Source of the DNA: an uncultured beta proteobacterium
GTDB taxonomy: Bacteria > Pseudomonadota > Gammaproteobacteria > Burkholderiales > SG8-41
Direction of reading: 5' to 3'
Length of the DNA: 64,000 nt
Assembly (NCBI GenBank): GCA_902825845.1
Contig: CADECM010000003.1
Coordinates: 1-64,000, forward strand
Within the stretch, counting starts at the first letter, position 1; the number at the start of each line of letters is the position of its first letter. Under the pieces are notes generated by a model. The model searched no databases, was not told the DNA's origin, and saw only the letters and a list, made by a program, of their open reading frames with translations. Both the position numbers and the translations under genes were made by a program. Shown here piece after piece: positions 17,161-25,161 of the stretch.

Positions 17161-18740
17161 TCTTTGGCTACCCAGGTGCGGATGACGTTGGCGACAATTT
17201 TCGGATCGGTCTGTGTGACCTGACGCGGCGCGTCCAGTTGCGGTTTGGCGGCAGCGCCATCGGCGACGGGTTGGCCGTTCTGGTCGATTGCGAGCGGGGC
17301 ATCACCCGCCGTGGCATTGCCCGCGCCGTCCGCCGGCGGCTGCGGCACCGTGGAAACCTGCCGTACCAGCGGACGAATGATGCCGAACAGCGCATAGAGC
17401 ACCAGCAGCAGCGCGCCGAGTACCTTGCCACCATCCTTGGCGAGTGCAAGGTATTCGGGATTGCGCCACACCGGCACCGCGGGCGGCGGCGGCAGCTCAT
17501 CGGTGCTGAACGCGGCATTGGCGACGTTGAGCGAATCGCCGCGATCCTTGGTGAAACCCATCGCTTCGCGCGTCAGGGCATTGATCTGTTCCATCTGTTC
17601 CCTGCTCAGCGCGGTGATTTTCGCCTTGCCGTCGGCACCCACCGTGCGGCGATGATTGACCACCACCGCCGCCGACAAGCGCCGTATGGCGCCGGTGGGG
17701 TTCTTCTGGTGGCGAATGGTCTTGTCGACTTCGTAATTGACGACGCTTTCCTTCTTGCCGCTCACGGCGCCCGGCGTGGTCTGGCCGGCGGCCGCGCCCG
17801 GCTGGTTGGACGGGGCGCCGGGCACGCCATGTGCCTGTGCGGCACCGCCATTGGTATTTTCATTAATGGACTGGCTGCGTATGGCGGCCTGATCCGGCGC
17901 CGGATTGGGTTTGTAGATTTCGGCGGTGGATTCCTGCACCGAGAAATCGATGTCCGCGGTGACCCGGGCGCGCACATTGCCGGGGCCGACGATGGGTTCA
18001 AGAATATCGATGATGCGCTTGTTGAAGCGTTCTTCGAGCGTGCGCTGATAGCTCAGTTGCTGCGGGTCGAGGCCGATGCCGTCGCTCTGGGTGGACAGCA
18101 GATTGCCCGACTGATCGAGCACGCTGACGTTTTTCGGATTGAGTTCCGGCACGCTGGACGCGACCAGATGCACGATGCCGGCGACTTGCGCGCGGTCGAG
18201 CGGGCGCCCGGGATGCAGCGACACCAGCACCGATGCGGTGGGCTTTTGCTGGTCGCGCAGGAACACCGAGGACTTCGGTATTGCCAGGTGCACCCGCGCG
18301 GACTGCACCGACGCGACCGTCTGTATGGAGCGTGCCAGTTCGCCTTCGAGCCCGCGCTGATAGTTGATCTGTTCCTGAAACTGGGTGGCGCCGAGCTTTT
18401 GCGACTCCAGCAGTTCAAAGCCGACGATCGAACCCTTGGGCAGGCCTTGCGAGGCCAGACGCAGCCGCGTGTCGTGCACCACGTCGGACGGCACCAGTAC
18501 CGCGCCGCCGCCTTCCTGAAACTTGTACGGCACGTTCATCTGGGTGAGGGCGGCAAGCACGGCGCCGCCGTCCCGATCCGACAGATTAGTGTAGAGAATC
18601 CTGTAGTCCGGCGTGCGGCCCCACAGCAGGGCGCCCACCACCAGCGCGATCAAGGCGGCCGCGCCGAAAATGGCGCCGGCCTTGTTGCGGGCGGGTAACT
18701 GGACGAAATTGCTTACGACGTTTTGAGCGACGGCAGCCAT
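17157..18740 (-). CDS. fliF: Flagellar MS-ring protein FliF
   Basis: 527 aa. One TM helix near the N-terminus (~22-45) and one near the C-terminus (~430-450) bracket a large periplasmic ring-building domain containing LASQGLPKGSIVGFELL and ARVHLAIPKSSVF. The C-terminal cytoplasmic tail binds FliG. First gene of the fliF-G-H-I-J-K operon, divergent from fliE across a 160-base control region. Confidence 0.97.
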   Translation of the reverse strand: MAAVAQNVVSNFVQLPARNKAGAIFGAAALIALVVGALLWGRTPDYRILYTNLSDRDGGAVLAALTQMNVPYKFQEGGGAVLVPSDVVHDTRLRLASQGLPKGSIVGFELLESQKLGATQFQEQINYQRGLEGELARSIQTVASVQSARVHLAIPKSSVFLRDQQKPTASVLVSLHPGRPLDRAQVAGIVHLVASSVPELNPKNVSVLDQSGNLLSTQSDGIGLDPQQLSYQRTLEERFNKRIIDILEPIVGPGNVRARVTADIDFSVQESTAEIYKPNPAPDQAAIRSQSINENTNGGAAQAHGVPGAPSNQPGAAAGQTTPGAVSGKKESVVNYEVDKTIRHQKNPTGAIRRLSAAVVVNHRRTVGADGKAKITALSREQMEQINALTREAMGFTKDRGDSLNVANAAFSTDELPPPPAVPVWRNPEYLALAKDGGKVLGALLLVLYALFGIIRPLVRQVSTVPQPPADGAGNATAGDAPLAIDQNGQPVADGAAAKPQLDAPRQVTQTDPKIVANVIRTWVAKE

Positions 18741-18794
18741 GGTAGCGGTTACTCGTGGGATGAATTACGTGTCGCATTTTGCCGCTTCCCCGGC

Positions 18795-18827
18795 CCCGGA
18801 AAGGCGGGAATAAGCGCGGTTTCCGGG
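18795..18827. promoter_or_regulatory. Inverted repeat in the fliF/fliE control region
   Basis: CCCGGAAA (18795-18802) and TTTCCGGG (18820-18827) form perfect 8-bp arms separated by 17 bases, between the divergent fliF and fliE. The word CCGGAAAC (minus strand, 18819-18826) recurs upstream of flgB and fliC. It could be a binding site for FlhDC or another motility regulator; this is a guess from position. Confidence 0.4.
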
Positions 18828-18900
18828 CCTATATCCGCGGCCTTCCGGGGGCGCGCCGCTGCTAGTATGGGCGCCTGTTTCAGATTCAGGAGAGCGAATC

Positions 18901-19200
18901 GTGGACCCGATATCAAGTGCAGTGCCGGTAACCTTAACCCGTGGCATCGGCGGTGCAGGACCAATCAGCGCCAGAAAAACCGACTTTACCCGGGCATTGA
19001 ATCAGGCGTTGGAGCAGGTGAGCGCGAAGCAGATCGAATCGGGGAGCCTCGCCCAGCGGTTTCAGCTCGGTGACAGCAGCGTGAGCCTCGAAAAAACGAT
19101 GATTGCGGGGCAGACCGCCAATATTTCCTTTCAGGCGCTGGTTCAGGTGCGTAACCGCGTGGTGGCGGCGTATCAGGACATCATGAATATGCAGGTGTAG
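18901..19200 (+). CDS. fliE: Flagellar hook-basal body protein FliE
   Basis: 99 aa, adaptor joining the MS-ring to the rod, first substrate of the export system. C-terminal half (LEKTMIAGQTANISFQALVQVRNRVVAAYQDIMNMQV) is the family signature. Start is GTG 18901 with AGGAGAG 5-11 bases ahead. Transcribed alone, away from the fliF operon. Confidence 0.95.
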   Translation: MDPISSAVPVTLTRGIGGAGPISARKTDFTRALNQALEQVSAKQIESGSLAQRFQLGDSSVSLEKTMIAGQTANISFQALVQVRNRVVAAYQDIMNMQV

Positions 19201-19210
19201 CCGCCCCAAC

Positions 19211-19398
19211 CTGGTGTCCTGAGTCAGAAATTCGTAGCTGAATGCTTTTGCCTGTTTGCCGATACTTTGTCGCGCTCCTCGCCGGGTGCCCAACCCTGTC
19301 TCGTCGCGCTTCGCGTCTCGTCAAACAGGCAAAAGAATTCGGAGAGTCCACCTTTCTGCCCTAAAATTGTTCTACGATTTTCTGACTCAGGACACTAG
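19211..19398. repeat. Nested palindromic element, possible MITE (~188 bp)
   Basis: GTGTCCTGAGTCAGAAATTC plus GTAG (19214-19237) recurs inverted at 19372-19395 with 23 of 24 matches. Inside, CTTTTGCCTGTTTG (19245-19258) recurs inverted at 19322-19335 with 14 of 14 matches. The ends sit on CTGG and CTAG, echoing the CTAG ends of the MITE pair at 11995 and 55296, but the sequence is unrelated to them. No open reading frame of note. It fills most of the 318-base fliE-ycgR gap and could also act as a transcript barrier between these convergent genes. Confidence 0.65.
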
Positions 19399-19518
19399 AA
19401 ACGGCAGTTGGGCGGGGTGGAGCGTGCTCGCCCAACCGGTAGAGCATGAAGCACTGAAAATGTGCCAGCTCATCAATACGTTGATTGCGAGGCCAGCGGT
19501 CCACTGCCGTTTCCAGGT

Positions 19519-20277
19519 TCAACCCTCGATGCCGCGCGAACGCGCCAGCCGCGCGCGCTCCAGCCGCAGGATGTAGCGCTGCAACAGGGTTCCCGCGCCG
19601 CCGGGTAACTTCAGAAACTGGCAACCGACCCATAACCGGTGCTTGCTGGTGCGGGGCGGTTCAAAAACGCGTACCACCAGTGCGTCACAGTTGACCACGC
19701 CGGTTTCTGGCAGGTCGATGCGGCACCCTTTAATCACCGAACCTTCTTCCGCCGGCCATAATCCCGGGTCGGCGGCAATGCCCATGCCTTTGACGCTGAG
19801 GTCGGCAACCCGCAGCACGATTTCGCGATTTTTCAGTTCCGGATGCGGAAAGCGGCAATTGACCGCTTCATTGATCGGTGTGTCGATGCGATAGGCTTCG
19901 CGCCGCTGGATCCGCACCAGACTCTCCGGCAGTGCGATCTGCATCGCGGGCTGGCCCTCGAAGCTGACCGGTGCCGCGCGCCCGCTGTCAAAGCGGATGC
20001 GGATGCGCCGTACTTCCGTTTCCAGCGTCAGCGCGTGTGCGGCGAGCACTTTGGCGCGGTCACGCGGATCCTGGCAGGCGTCGAGGGTCACGGTGCCGGC
20101 GCCATTGTCGACATCCAGCACGGTGGTCAGCGTGCAGTCGCGCCCATCGCCGTAACGAACGGTCAGCAGCGAGCGTTGCGCCATTGCGGCGCGCAGTTCG
20201 CCCGCGATTTCCGCCGGTGAAGAAATGCGAAACTGATTGTCGTCGTCCCAGACATCGGCTGCCGCGGCACTGTTCAT
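19519..20277 (-). CDS. ycgR: Flagellar brake protein YcgR (PilZ domain)
   Basis: 252 aa. N-terminal YcgR domain (~15-120), then a PilZ domain (~125-240) with the cyclic-di-GMP-binding RREAYR and DLSVKGMG motifs intact. Binds c-di-GMP and slows the motor through the stator or switch complex. Start overlaps the stop of the upstream flhB-like gene by 4 bases, so it is the last gene of the fliD-S-T-[fliK-like]-[flhB-like] run. It pairs logically with the EAL and HD-GYP proteins in this window. Confidence 0.93.
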   Translation of the reverse strand: MNSAAAADVWDDDNQFRISSPAEIAGELRAAMAQRSLLTVRYGDGRDCTLTTVLDVDNGAGTVTLDACQDPRDRAKVLAAHALTLETEVRRIRIRFDSGRAAPVSFEGQPAMQIALPESLVRIQRREAYRIDTPINEAVNCRFPHPELKNREIVLRVADLSVKGMGIAADPGLWPAEEGSVIKGCRIDLPETGVVNCDALVVRVFEPPRTSKHRLWVGCQFLKLPGGAGTLLQRYILRLERARLARSRGIEG

Positions 20278-20564
20278 GATGGATTACCCTGGTTGATCGC
20301 GGGTGGCGCCGGGGTTTCGAGGCGCCGCACCCAGGCAAGAATTTCAGCGATGGCCAGATACAGGGATTCCGGAATCTGTTCATCGAGATCGATACGCATC
20401 AGCAGTTGCACCAGATCGGCGGACTGATGTACATAGACGCCGGCTTCCGCCGCGCGGCGGATGATTTCTTCGGCGATGGCGCCGTTGCCCTTGGCCACCA
20501 CTTTCGGCGCGTACATGCCTTCGTGGTAGCTGAGCGCAATCGCCTGCGGGCGTTGCGGATTCAT
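20274..20564 (-). CDS. FlhB C-terminal-domain paralogue (FlhX-like)
   Basis: 96 aa. Matches the cytoplasmic C-domain of FlhB after its cleavage site: ALSYHEGMYAPKVVAKGNGAIAEEIIRRA aligns by eye with ALVYREGKMNAPRIVAKGVDQVAQAI in FlhB of this window. It lacks membrane helices and the NPTH cleavage site. Such free C-domains can partly stand in for the cleaved FlhB C-domain in export switching. Overlaps both neighbours by 4 bases, and follows a fliK-like gene, its expected functional partner. Confidence 0.85.
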   Translation of the reverse strand: MNPQRPQAIALSYHEGMYAPKVVAKGNGAIAEEIIRRAAEAGVYVHQSADLVQLLMRIDLDEQIPESLYLAIAEILAWVRRLETPAPPAINQGNPS

Positions 20565-21592
20565 GGCGTGTCACCGGCGATCAAAATCGGTTTGACATCC
20601 AGATCGTGCGCCGCCAGCGCCTGGGCCAGTGCCGAGCGGCCCTCGCGCAGGACATCCTTTGCCGCGCCTTCTCCCCGCAGTTGCAGGTGCAGGGCGCGCC
20701 CGCTGAGGGCGACATCGGCGACCACCGGTCCCAGCGCGGGCGTGTCGAGCGCGAGGCGCACGCGCCAGGCGCGAGGCGCCTCGCCGGCGGCTTGCGTTTC
20801 CGGTTCGCCGCTGATCACGATTTCGGCTGCCTGTTCCGGCCACAGATTGCCGCGCCACACGATGCATTGCTGCTCGAAGGTATTGAGTTGCTGGCGCACC
20901 AGCGGTTCAAGCTGCGGGTGGATCGCAGGTTCGCGCTGCAGGCGGCTGGCGTCGCGTGCATCACCTGTCGGCGCCCGTGGCTGGTCGTTAACCTGTGCCT
21001 GCGGTTCTTCATGCAGTTGTGCCAGCGCGACGCGCCCGTCCACCCAGCCGCGCAAGTGCGATTCGTAGAACAGGCCTGACGTGCGGACCGCGTGTTGCAG
21101 GTCGCGCGCGAGGTGCAGCGGCGAAGCGGTTTCCTGGCTCAAAGGATGGGCCTGGAAACTGTCAGTAACTATATGATTTAAAACAGTTTTTCGTATTCCA
21201 TCAATGAGCGTTGCGGAGGCGCTTAATTTGACCTGCGCCGATGCCGCGGGCGCTGCGGACGTCCCGGTTGCTCCAGGCGCTGCGTCCGGGTCCAGGCCGA
21301 TTTGCAGCAGTGTGCCGGGGGCCGACGCGGTGGCAAGTCGCAGTGTCACGCGTGTGTTGAGCAGTTCCAGCACGCTCACGCCGTCGGCGCGCGTTTCCAG
21401 CACGCGCGCGGTCAGGGTGCCGTTGCTGCGCAGAATGTCGGCAAACACCTGCCGCTCGCGTGCGTTGCCCCCCATGCTGCCCAGCAGATCGGCGAGCGCG
21501 ACCCGGGTAACCGGTAGTACCGGCGTGACGGGCGCGACCGACGTCGCCGCCTGTGCGGGCGGGGTGCGCACTGGCAGTGGTTGCACTAGCAC
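20561..21592 (-). CDS. Second FliK-like flagellar hook-length control protein
   Basis: 343 aa. Pro/Thr/Val-rich N-terminus, a variable middle, and a C-terminal region with WRVRLALDTPALGPVVADVAL and LHLQLRGEGAAKDVLREG that resembles the Flg_hook fold of FliK. Not the principal fliK, which is at 12169. Lies directly ahead of the FlhB C-domain paralogue, so the pair mirrors the FliK-FlhB partnership. An AT-rich motif is embedded in frame (21166-21186). Function is inferred from this context. Confidence 0.65.
   Translation of the reverse strand: MLVQPLPVRTPPAQAATSVAPVTPVLPVTRVALADLLGSMGGNARERQVFADILRSNGTLTARVLETRADGVSVLELLNTRVTLRLATASAPGTLLQIGLDPDAAPGATGTSAAPAASAQVKLSASATLIDGIRKTVLNHIVTDSFQAHPLSQETASPLHLARDLQHAVRTSGLFYESHLRGWVDGRVALAQLHEEPQAQVNDQPRAPTGDARDASRLQREPAIHPQLEPLVRQQLNTFEQQCIVWRGNLWPEQAAEIVISGEPETQAAGEAPRAWRVRLALDTPALGPVVADVALSGRALHLQLRGEGAAKDVLREGRSALAQALAAHDLDVKPILIAGDTP
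21166..21186 (-). repeat. AT-rich dispersed motif, copy E (inside a gene)
   Basis: On the minus strand it reads CTGTTTTAAATCATATAGTT followed by A: the family core with one extra T. It matches the IHF consensus with one mismatch. It lies inside the fliK-like gene, where it encodes KTVLNHIVT, and is conspicuously AT-rich against its surroundings. Confidence 0.45.
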
Positions 21593-21628
21593 CGTGAGTC
21601 TCCGTCCTTCACCGTAACGCGGCGTGCG

Positions 21629-21982
21629 TTAGTGCCGGTAGGCGTGTTGCACGCGGCGCCCGGTGGCGCGGCCGTGCAGATAGCCTTCCAGTTTCATCAG
21701 GCGCGGCTCCACCAGATTGCGGATTTGTGCGTCGTCGGCAAGCACGCGATGAATGATGGCCATGCGGCGTTTGTTGCCGCTATCACTGATGGGCGCCTTC
21801 TTGCTGAGCGCGCTCACCTGGTTGATGAAGCGCGCGCATTCCATTTCCGCGGCGATCAGGCCGTCCCAGTCCGCCACTTGCGCGGCCGCCAGCATTCTGC
21901 CGCTCGCCTTGGCGATGGCTTCGTAGCAGTCGAGTACCGCCTCTTCCGGCAGCGCGTCAGGTCTTGTGGGGGTCGATGGCAT
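21629..21982 (-). CDS. fliT: Flagellar protein FliT (probable)
   Basis: 117 aa from ATG 21982, helical and charged (LPEEAVLDCYEAIAKASGRM; AEMECARFINQVSAL; MKLEGYLHG). In enteric bacteria FliT is a chaperone for FliD and an anti-FlhDC factor. Identity rests on position right after fliS, size and helical pattern; the sequence is poorly conserved. An upstream in-frame start would run far into fliS; even from 21982 the overlap with fliS is 26 bases. Confidence 0.75.
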   Translation of the reverse strand: MPSTPTRPDALPEEAVLDCYEAIAKASGRMLAAAQVADWDGLIAAEMECARFINQVSALSKKAPISDSGNKRRMAIIHRVLADDAQIRNLVEPRLMKLEGYLHGRATGRRVQHAYRH

Positions 21983-22355
21983 TCCAGGCATCCTTAAGTT
22001 CGGTGAGCAGGCGCGAGACTTCGTTGACGGCGCCCAGGTCGTTCTTGAGACTGGCAAACAACAGCCGGCGTCCCATGTAGTCGTACAGTGCGTGCAGGTT
22101 GGCGGCAAGGTCGCCGCCGTTGTCCACCAGCGAGGCCTTCAGACCCTCGTCGATGATTTGTATGGCCTTGGAGATGGCGCTGCCGCGTGTCGCGATGTCC
22201 TTGGCCATCATGCTCTGGCGCGCTCGCGCCAGGGCCAGCAACGCCCCGTCGAACAGCATTGCGATCAAACGGTGAGGGTGTGCTGAGTTCACGCCTGTCT
22301 CGAGTCCGACGTTGGCGTACGCGCGCACCGCCGTTGCACTGGAAAATCCGCCCAT
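21957..22355 (-). CDS. fliS: Flagellin export chaperone FliS
   Basis: 132 aa four-helix protein that binds flagellin in the cytoplasm before export. YANVGLETGVNSAHPHRLIAMLFDGAL near the N-terminus and LYDYMGRRLLFASLKND are family signatures. Between fliD and fliT. Confidence 0.95.
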   Translation of the reverse strand: MGGFSSATAVRAYANVGLETGVNSAHPHRLIAMLFDGALLALARARQSMMAKDIATRGSAISKAIQIIDEGLKASLVDNGGDLAANLHALYDYMGRRLLFASLKNDLGAVNEVSRLLTELKDAWNAIDPHKT

Positions 22356-22473
22356 AATGGCTTGTCCCGGTTGTTCATCTGATTGATTTATCGGCCGGAA
22401 TGGCGGTTTATTGAGGTCAATTGAGACGTTAAAAACACGTGGCTTGGGGTCGCCTGCCGGCCTGGCCAGGCGC

Positions 22474-23874
22474 TTAATTGCTGTTGGTCGAGGACAGTTG
22501 AGAGGTCAAGAACGCGTTGGTTGAGTTCATGCGCGACAACAGCGTGTCGAGTGCCGAAAACTGCGCGCGATAGCGCGTTTCGATCGCCGACATGCGCGCT
22601 TCCATGCGTGCCTGCTGGTCGGCGAGGCGCTTCATCGCGCTCTGGATGCCGTCGGTGCGCGCCGTGATCGCGCCGTCGCTGGCGAGCGCGGTATCCAGCG
22701 TGCTGGTGAGCGTTTGCGCAAATTCACCGATCATGGCGCTGGCCGCCACCGGATCGGCGCCCATGGCCGCTTCGTACTTCGCGTTGTTGACCGTCAACGT
22801 GCCATTGCTGCCGATGGACACGCCGAGCGAGGACAGGGTGCGGTAGGTGTCGCCGACCGCGCCATAGTTGTCGGTGACCGTGCGCCGCAGTTGCGTGAGC
22901 ACGCCGCGGATCGACGATTCGCCGTTGAGCGGGCCGCCGCTGCGGCTCGCTGCGTCGTAGCTCGACTGGCTTTTGAGTGTGCCGCTGGAGCTGTTATAGG
23001 ATTTGACCAGTTCGTCCAGCGCGCTGCGCATTTTGCTCAGATCGCGCGACACGCTGACGTTGGTGTCGCCCGCGCCAATGAGTTTGAACGAGACGCCGCC
23101 GATGGCGTCGGAAACATCGTTGGAGGCGCGCGTCATCGGCAGGCCGTCGACGGTAAACGCGGCGTCGCTGCCGGCGCGCGCCTGCGTCATATTGCGTCCG
23201 GCGCCGGCCGTGGCCGCGGGATCAAAGGCGAGTTGCGACAGGCCCGCGGCGTCGGTGTGGTTGCCGTCGTCGTCGGTGGCCAGTATGCGCATGCCCTGTG
23301 CCGCACCGGTATCGTTGGCGCCCAGCACCAGGCGAAAACCGGTGCCGTCGTTGACCACCGAGGCGGTGACGCCCGCATCGGCATTGTTGATGGCGTCACG
23401 TACGCCGTTGAGCGTGGCGTTGGCCGGAATGGTGATGTTCACCGCGGCAATGGCGGCGTTGGGTGTAAACGTGGCGCCGTCAAAACTGCCGCGGTCGATG
23501 GCGAGGGTGCCGCCGCCGACAACCGTGTCGGCGGTGGCGAAAGCGCCGCTGTAAATGCGATGCGCCTGAGCCAGCGATTGCACGCTCAGGCTGAAATTGG
23601 CGGGCGTGGTGCCCGCCAGCGCCGTGGCCGTGGCCACCGAAGTTGCGCTGGAGTTGACCGTGGCCGGTATGCTTGACATGGCGTCGGCGAGCGCCCGGCT
23701 TGCCGTTTGCAAGCCGGATAACGTGCCTTTGGCGGTACCGAAAGCCGACAGATTGGCCTGATACTGCGCATTCTTCGCGGTCAGGGATTGCAGCGGTATG
23801 CGTTCGACCGCCATCAAACCGGAAACCAGGGAATTGACGTCAATGCTGCTGCCGAGACCGGCCAGGGGATTCAT
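22474..23874 (-). CDS. fliD: Flagellar filament cap protein FliD
   Basis: 466 aa. N-terminal domain LAGLGSSIDVNSLVSGLMAVER and C-terminal coiled-coil domain (AYTRAQF-like: RYRAQFSALDTLLSRMNSTNAFLTSQLS) frame a variable middle. Caps the growing filament and folds flagellin subunits. Follows fliC; the 117-base gap holds a hairpin and short tandem repeats rather than an obvious promoter. Confidence 0.95.
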   Translation of the reverse strand: MNPLAGLGSSIDVNSLVSGLMAVERIPLQSLTAKNAQYQANLSAFGTAKGTLSGLQTASRALADAMSSIPATVNSSATSVATATALAGTTPANFSLSVQSLAQAHRIYSGAFATADTVVGGGTLAIDRGSFDGATFTPNAAIAAVNITIPANATLNGVRDAINNADAGVTASVVNDGTGFRLVLGANDTGAAQGMRILATDDDGNHTDAAGLSQLAFDPAATAGAGRNMTQARAGSDAAFTVDGLPMTRASNDVSDAIGGVSFKLIGAGDTNVSVSRDLSKMRSALDELVKSYNSSSGTLKSQSSYDAASRSGGPLNGESSIRGVLTQLRRTVTDNYGAVGDTYRTLSSLGVSIGSNGTLTVNNAKYEAAMGADPVAASAMIGEFAQTLTSTLDTALASDGAITARTDGIQSAMKRLADQQARMEARMSAIETRYRAQFSALDTLLSRMNSTNAFLTSQLSSTNSN

Positions 23875-23914
23875 GTCGGGTTACCTCATTGTGGTGCTGC
23901 CAAATGCAAAGTGC

Positions 23915-23939
23915 GGCGGCGAAGGATGTCTTCGCCGCC
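23915..23939 (-). terminator. Strong hairpin after fliC
   Basis: GGCGGCGAAG, 5-base loop, CTTCGCCGCC: a perfect 10-bp stem starting 53 bases after the fliC stop. No T run follows, so it may be a transcript-stabilising or partial stop structure between abundant fliC message and fliD. Confidence 0.55.
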
Positions 23940-23945
23940 GCCCGC

Positions 23946-23974
23946 GCCAACGTTTGCCAACGTTCGCCAACGCG
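23946..23974. repeat. Short tandem repeat downstream of fliC
   Basis: Three consecutive copies of a 10-base unit GCCAACGTTY, the third ending GCCAACGCG. It lies between the fliC stop and the hairpin at 23915. Confidence 0.6.
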
Positions 23975-23991
23975 TTCCATCATGCCGCGGA

Positions 23992-24816
23992 TTAACGCAG
24001 CAGCGACAACACTTGCTGCGGCAGCTGGTTGGCTTGCGTCAGCATCGCCATGCCGGCTTGTTGCAGGATCTGCGCGCGGGACAGGTTCGCCGTTTCCGTC
24101 GCAAAGTCCGCGTCGGTGATGCGGCCCTTGGCGGCGGTCTGGTTCTCGACCGACACTTGCAGGTTGCTGATGACCGACTCAAAGCGGTTCTGATACGCGC
24201 CGTAGTTGGCACGCTCCTGCGCAATCGTCGTCAACGCGGTGTCGATGTCGTCCATCGCGGTCGCGGCATTGGTGGCGTCGGTGATGTCACCGCCGGTCAC
24301 CGCGGCCACGTCGGCGTCGCCTGACATGTCGGTGGTGGTGATGTCGATGGTGTCGGCGGAGCCCGCGCCCACCTGGAAGGTCAGCGTGCCGGCATCGGCA
24401 CCGAGGATCGCCTGGCCGTTGAACTTGGTGTCGGTCAGCACGCGGGTGATTTCCGTGGCGAGCTGCTGGTATTCCGCGTCAAGGTTCAGACGGTCGTCGT
24501 CGCTGTTGGTGGCGTTGGCCGATTGCACCGCGAGTTCACGCATGCGCTGCATGGAGTCGGTGACTTTGCCGAGCACGCCTTCCGCCGTGGCGGAGAGCGA
24601 GATCGCGTCGTTGGCGTTGCGGATGCCGACGTTCATGCCCTTGATCTGGGCGTTCATGCGCTCGGCGATCGCCAGACCGGCGGCGTCGTCTTTCGCGCTG
24701 TTGACGCGCAGGCCCGAGGACAGACGCTGCATGGAGGTGCCGAGCGAACCCTGGGTCATGCCCACGTTACGTTGGGCATTCAGGGAATACAGATTGGTGT
24801 TTACTGACAGTGCCAT
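23992..24816 (-). CDS. fliC: Flagellin FliC
   Basis: 274 aa, the only flagellin gene in the window. The conserved N-terminal D0/D1 (LSVNTNLYSLNAQRNV; RLSSGLRVNSAKDDAAGLAI) and C-terminal D1/D0 (ITDADFATETANLSRAQILQ; QVLSLLR) are joined by only about 60 variable residues (~135-200), so the outer D2/D3 domains are nearly absent, giving a short flagellin. Transcribed from a sigma-28-like promoter 95 bases upstream. Confidence 0.97.
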   Translation of the reverse strand: MALSVNTNLYSLNAQRNVGMTQGSLGTSMQRLSSGLRVNSAKDDAAGLAIAERMNAQIKGMNVGIRNANDAISLSATAEGVLGKVTDSMQRMRELAVQSANATNSDDDRLNLDAEYQQLATEITRVLTDTKFNGQAILGADAGTLTFQVGAGSADTIDITTTDMSGDADVAAVTGGDITDATNAATAMDDIDTALTTIAQERANYGAYQNRFESVISNLQVSVENQTAAKGRITDADFATETANLSRAQILQQAGMAMLTQANQLPQQVLSLLR

Positions 24817-24871
24817 GATTAAATCTCCTGTGGTGTTGGTAAGCTGCGATTAAGAAACTGAATTCTTTCCC

Positions 24872-24884
24872 GGCTTGTTTCCGG
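24872..24884 (-). promoter_or_regulatory. CCGGAAACAAGCC element in the fliC leader
   Basis: The 13 bases CCGGAAACAAGCC lie in the predicted fliC leader and are repeated exactly at 42892-42904 upstream of flgB. Either a regulator site or a leader RNA element; function unknown. Confidence 0.35.
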
Positions 24885-24910
24885 ACGGGGCATTTGCCAC
24901 CGATAGCTGC

Positions 24911-24938
24911 TTATCGGACCTTGCAAATCAAAACTTTA
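24911..24938 (-). promoter_or_regulatory. Sigma-28 (FliA) promoter of fliC
   Basis: On the minus strand: TAAAGTTT, 12 bases, TCCGATAA. The -35 is perfect and the -10 has one mismatch; spacing is one base longer than the classical 11. The -10 forms part of an 18-base palindrome (CCGATA, 6 bases, TATCGG; 24900-24917). Predicted leader about 85 bases. Confidence 0.85.
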
Positions 24939-24943
24939 GAGTG

Positions 24944-24986
24944 CCTAACGAAATGCACGCCAACGCAAGGGATTCATTTCGTTAGG
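24944..24986. promoter_or_regulatory. Inverted repeat just upstream of the fliC -35
   Basis: CCTAACGAAATG (24944-24955) and CATTTCGTTAGG (24975-24986) are perfect 12-bp inverted arms with a 19-base spacer, starting 6 bases beyond the -35. A good candidate operator for a dimeric regulator of fliC, or of the divergent flhD. The whole 486-base fliC-flhD gap (24817-25302) is regulatory: this site, the fliC promoter, an AT-rich motif and a second palindrome. Confidence 0.5.
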
Positions 24987-25132
24987 TACTCCCGGGCGCC
25001 CCGGCCAATTGAGTGACGTGAATCACCCGATGCCGAAGTCTATCGGCGCGATTTGCCGGCCAATGGAGGAGCACCGGCGGAAAATCCCCGCAATCTGTCG
25101 GATGCGGTGCAGGCACGGCTCCGAACATCATT

Positions 25133-25150
25133 GTAAGTATATGATTTTAT
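25133..25150 (-). repeat. AT-rich dispersed motif, copy F (flhD upstream region)
   Basis: Minus strand ATAAAATCATATACTTAC, sharing the AAAATCATATACTT core with copies D and G and one mismatch from the IHF consensus. It lies about 155 bases upstream of flhD. Confidence 0.5.
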
Positions 25151-25161
25151 TGAGTAAAATT

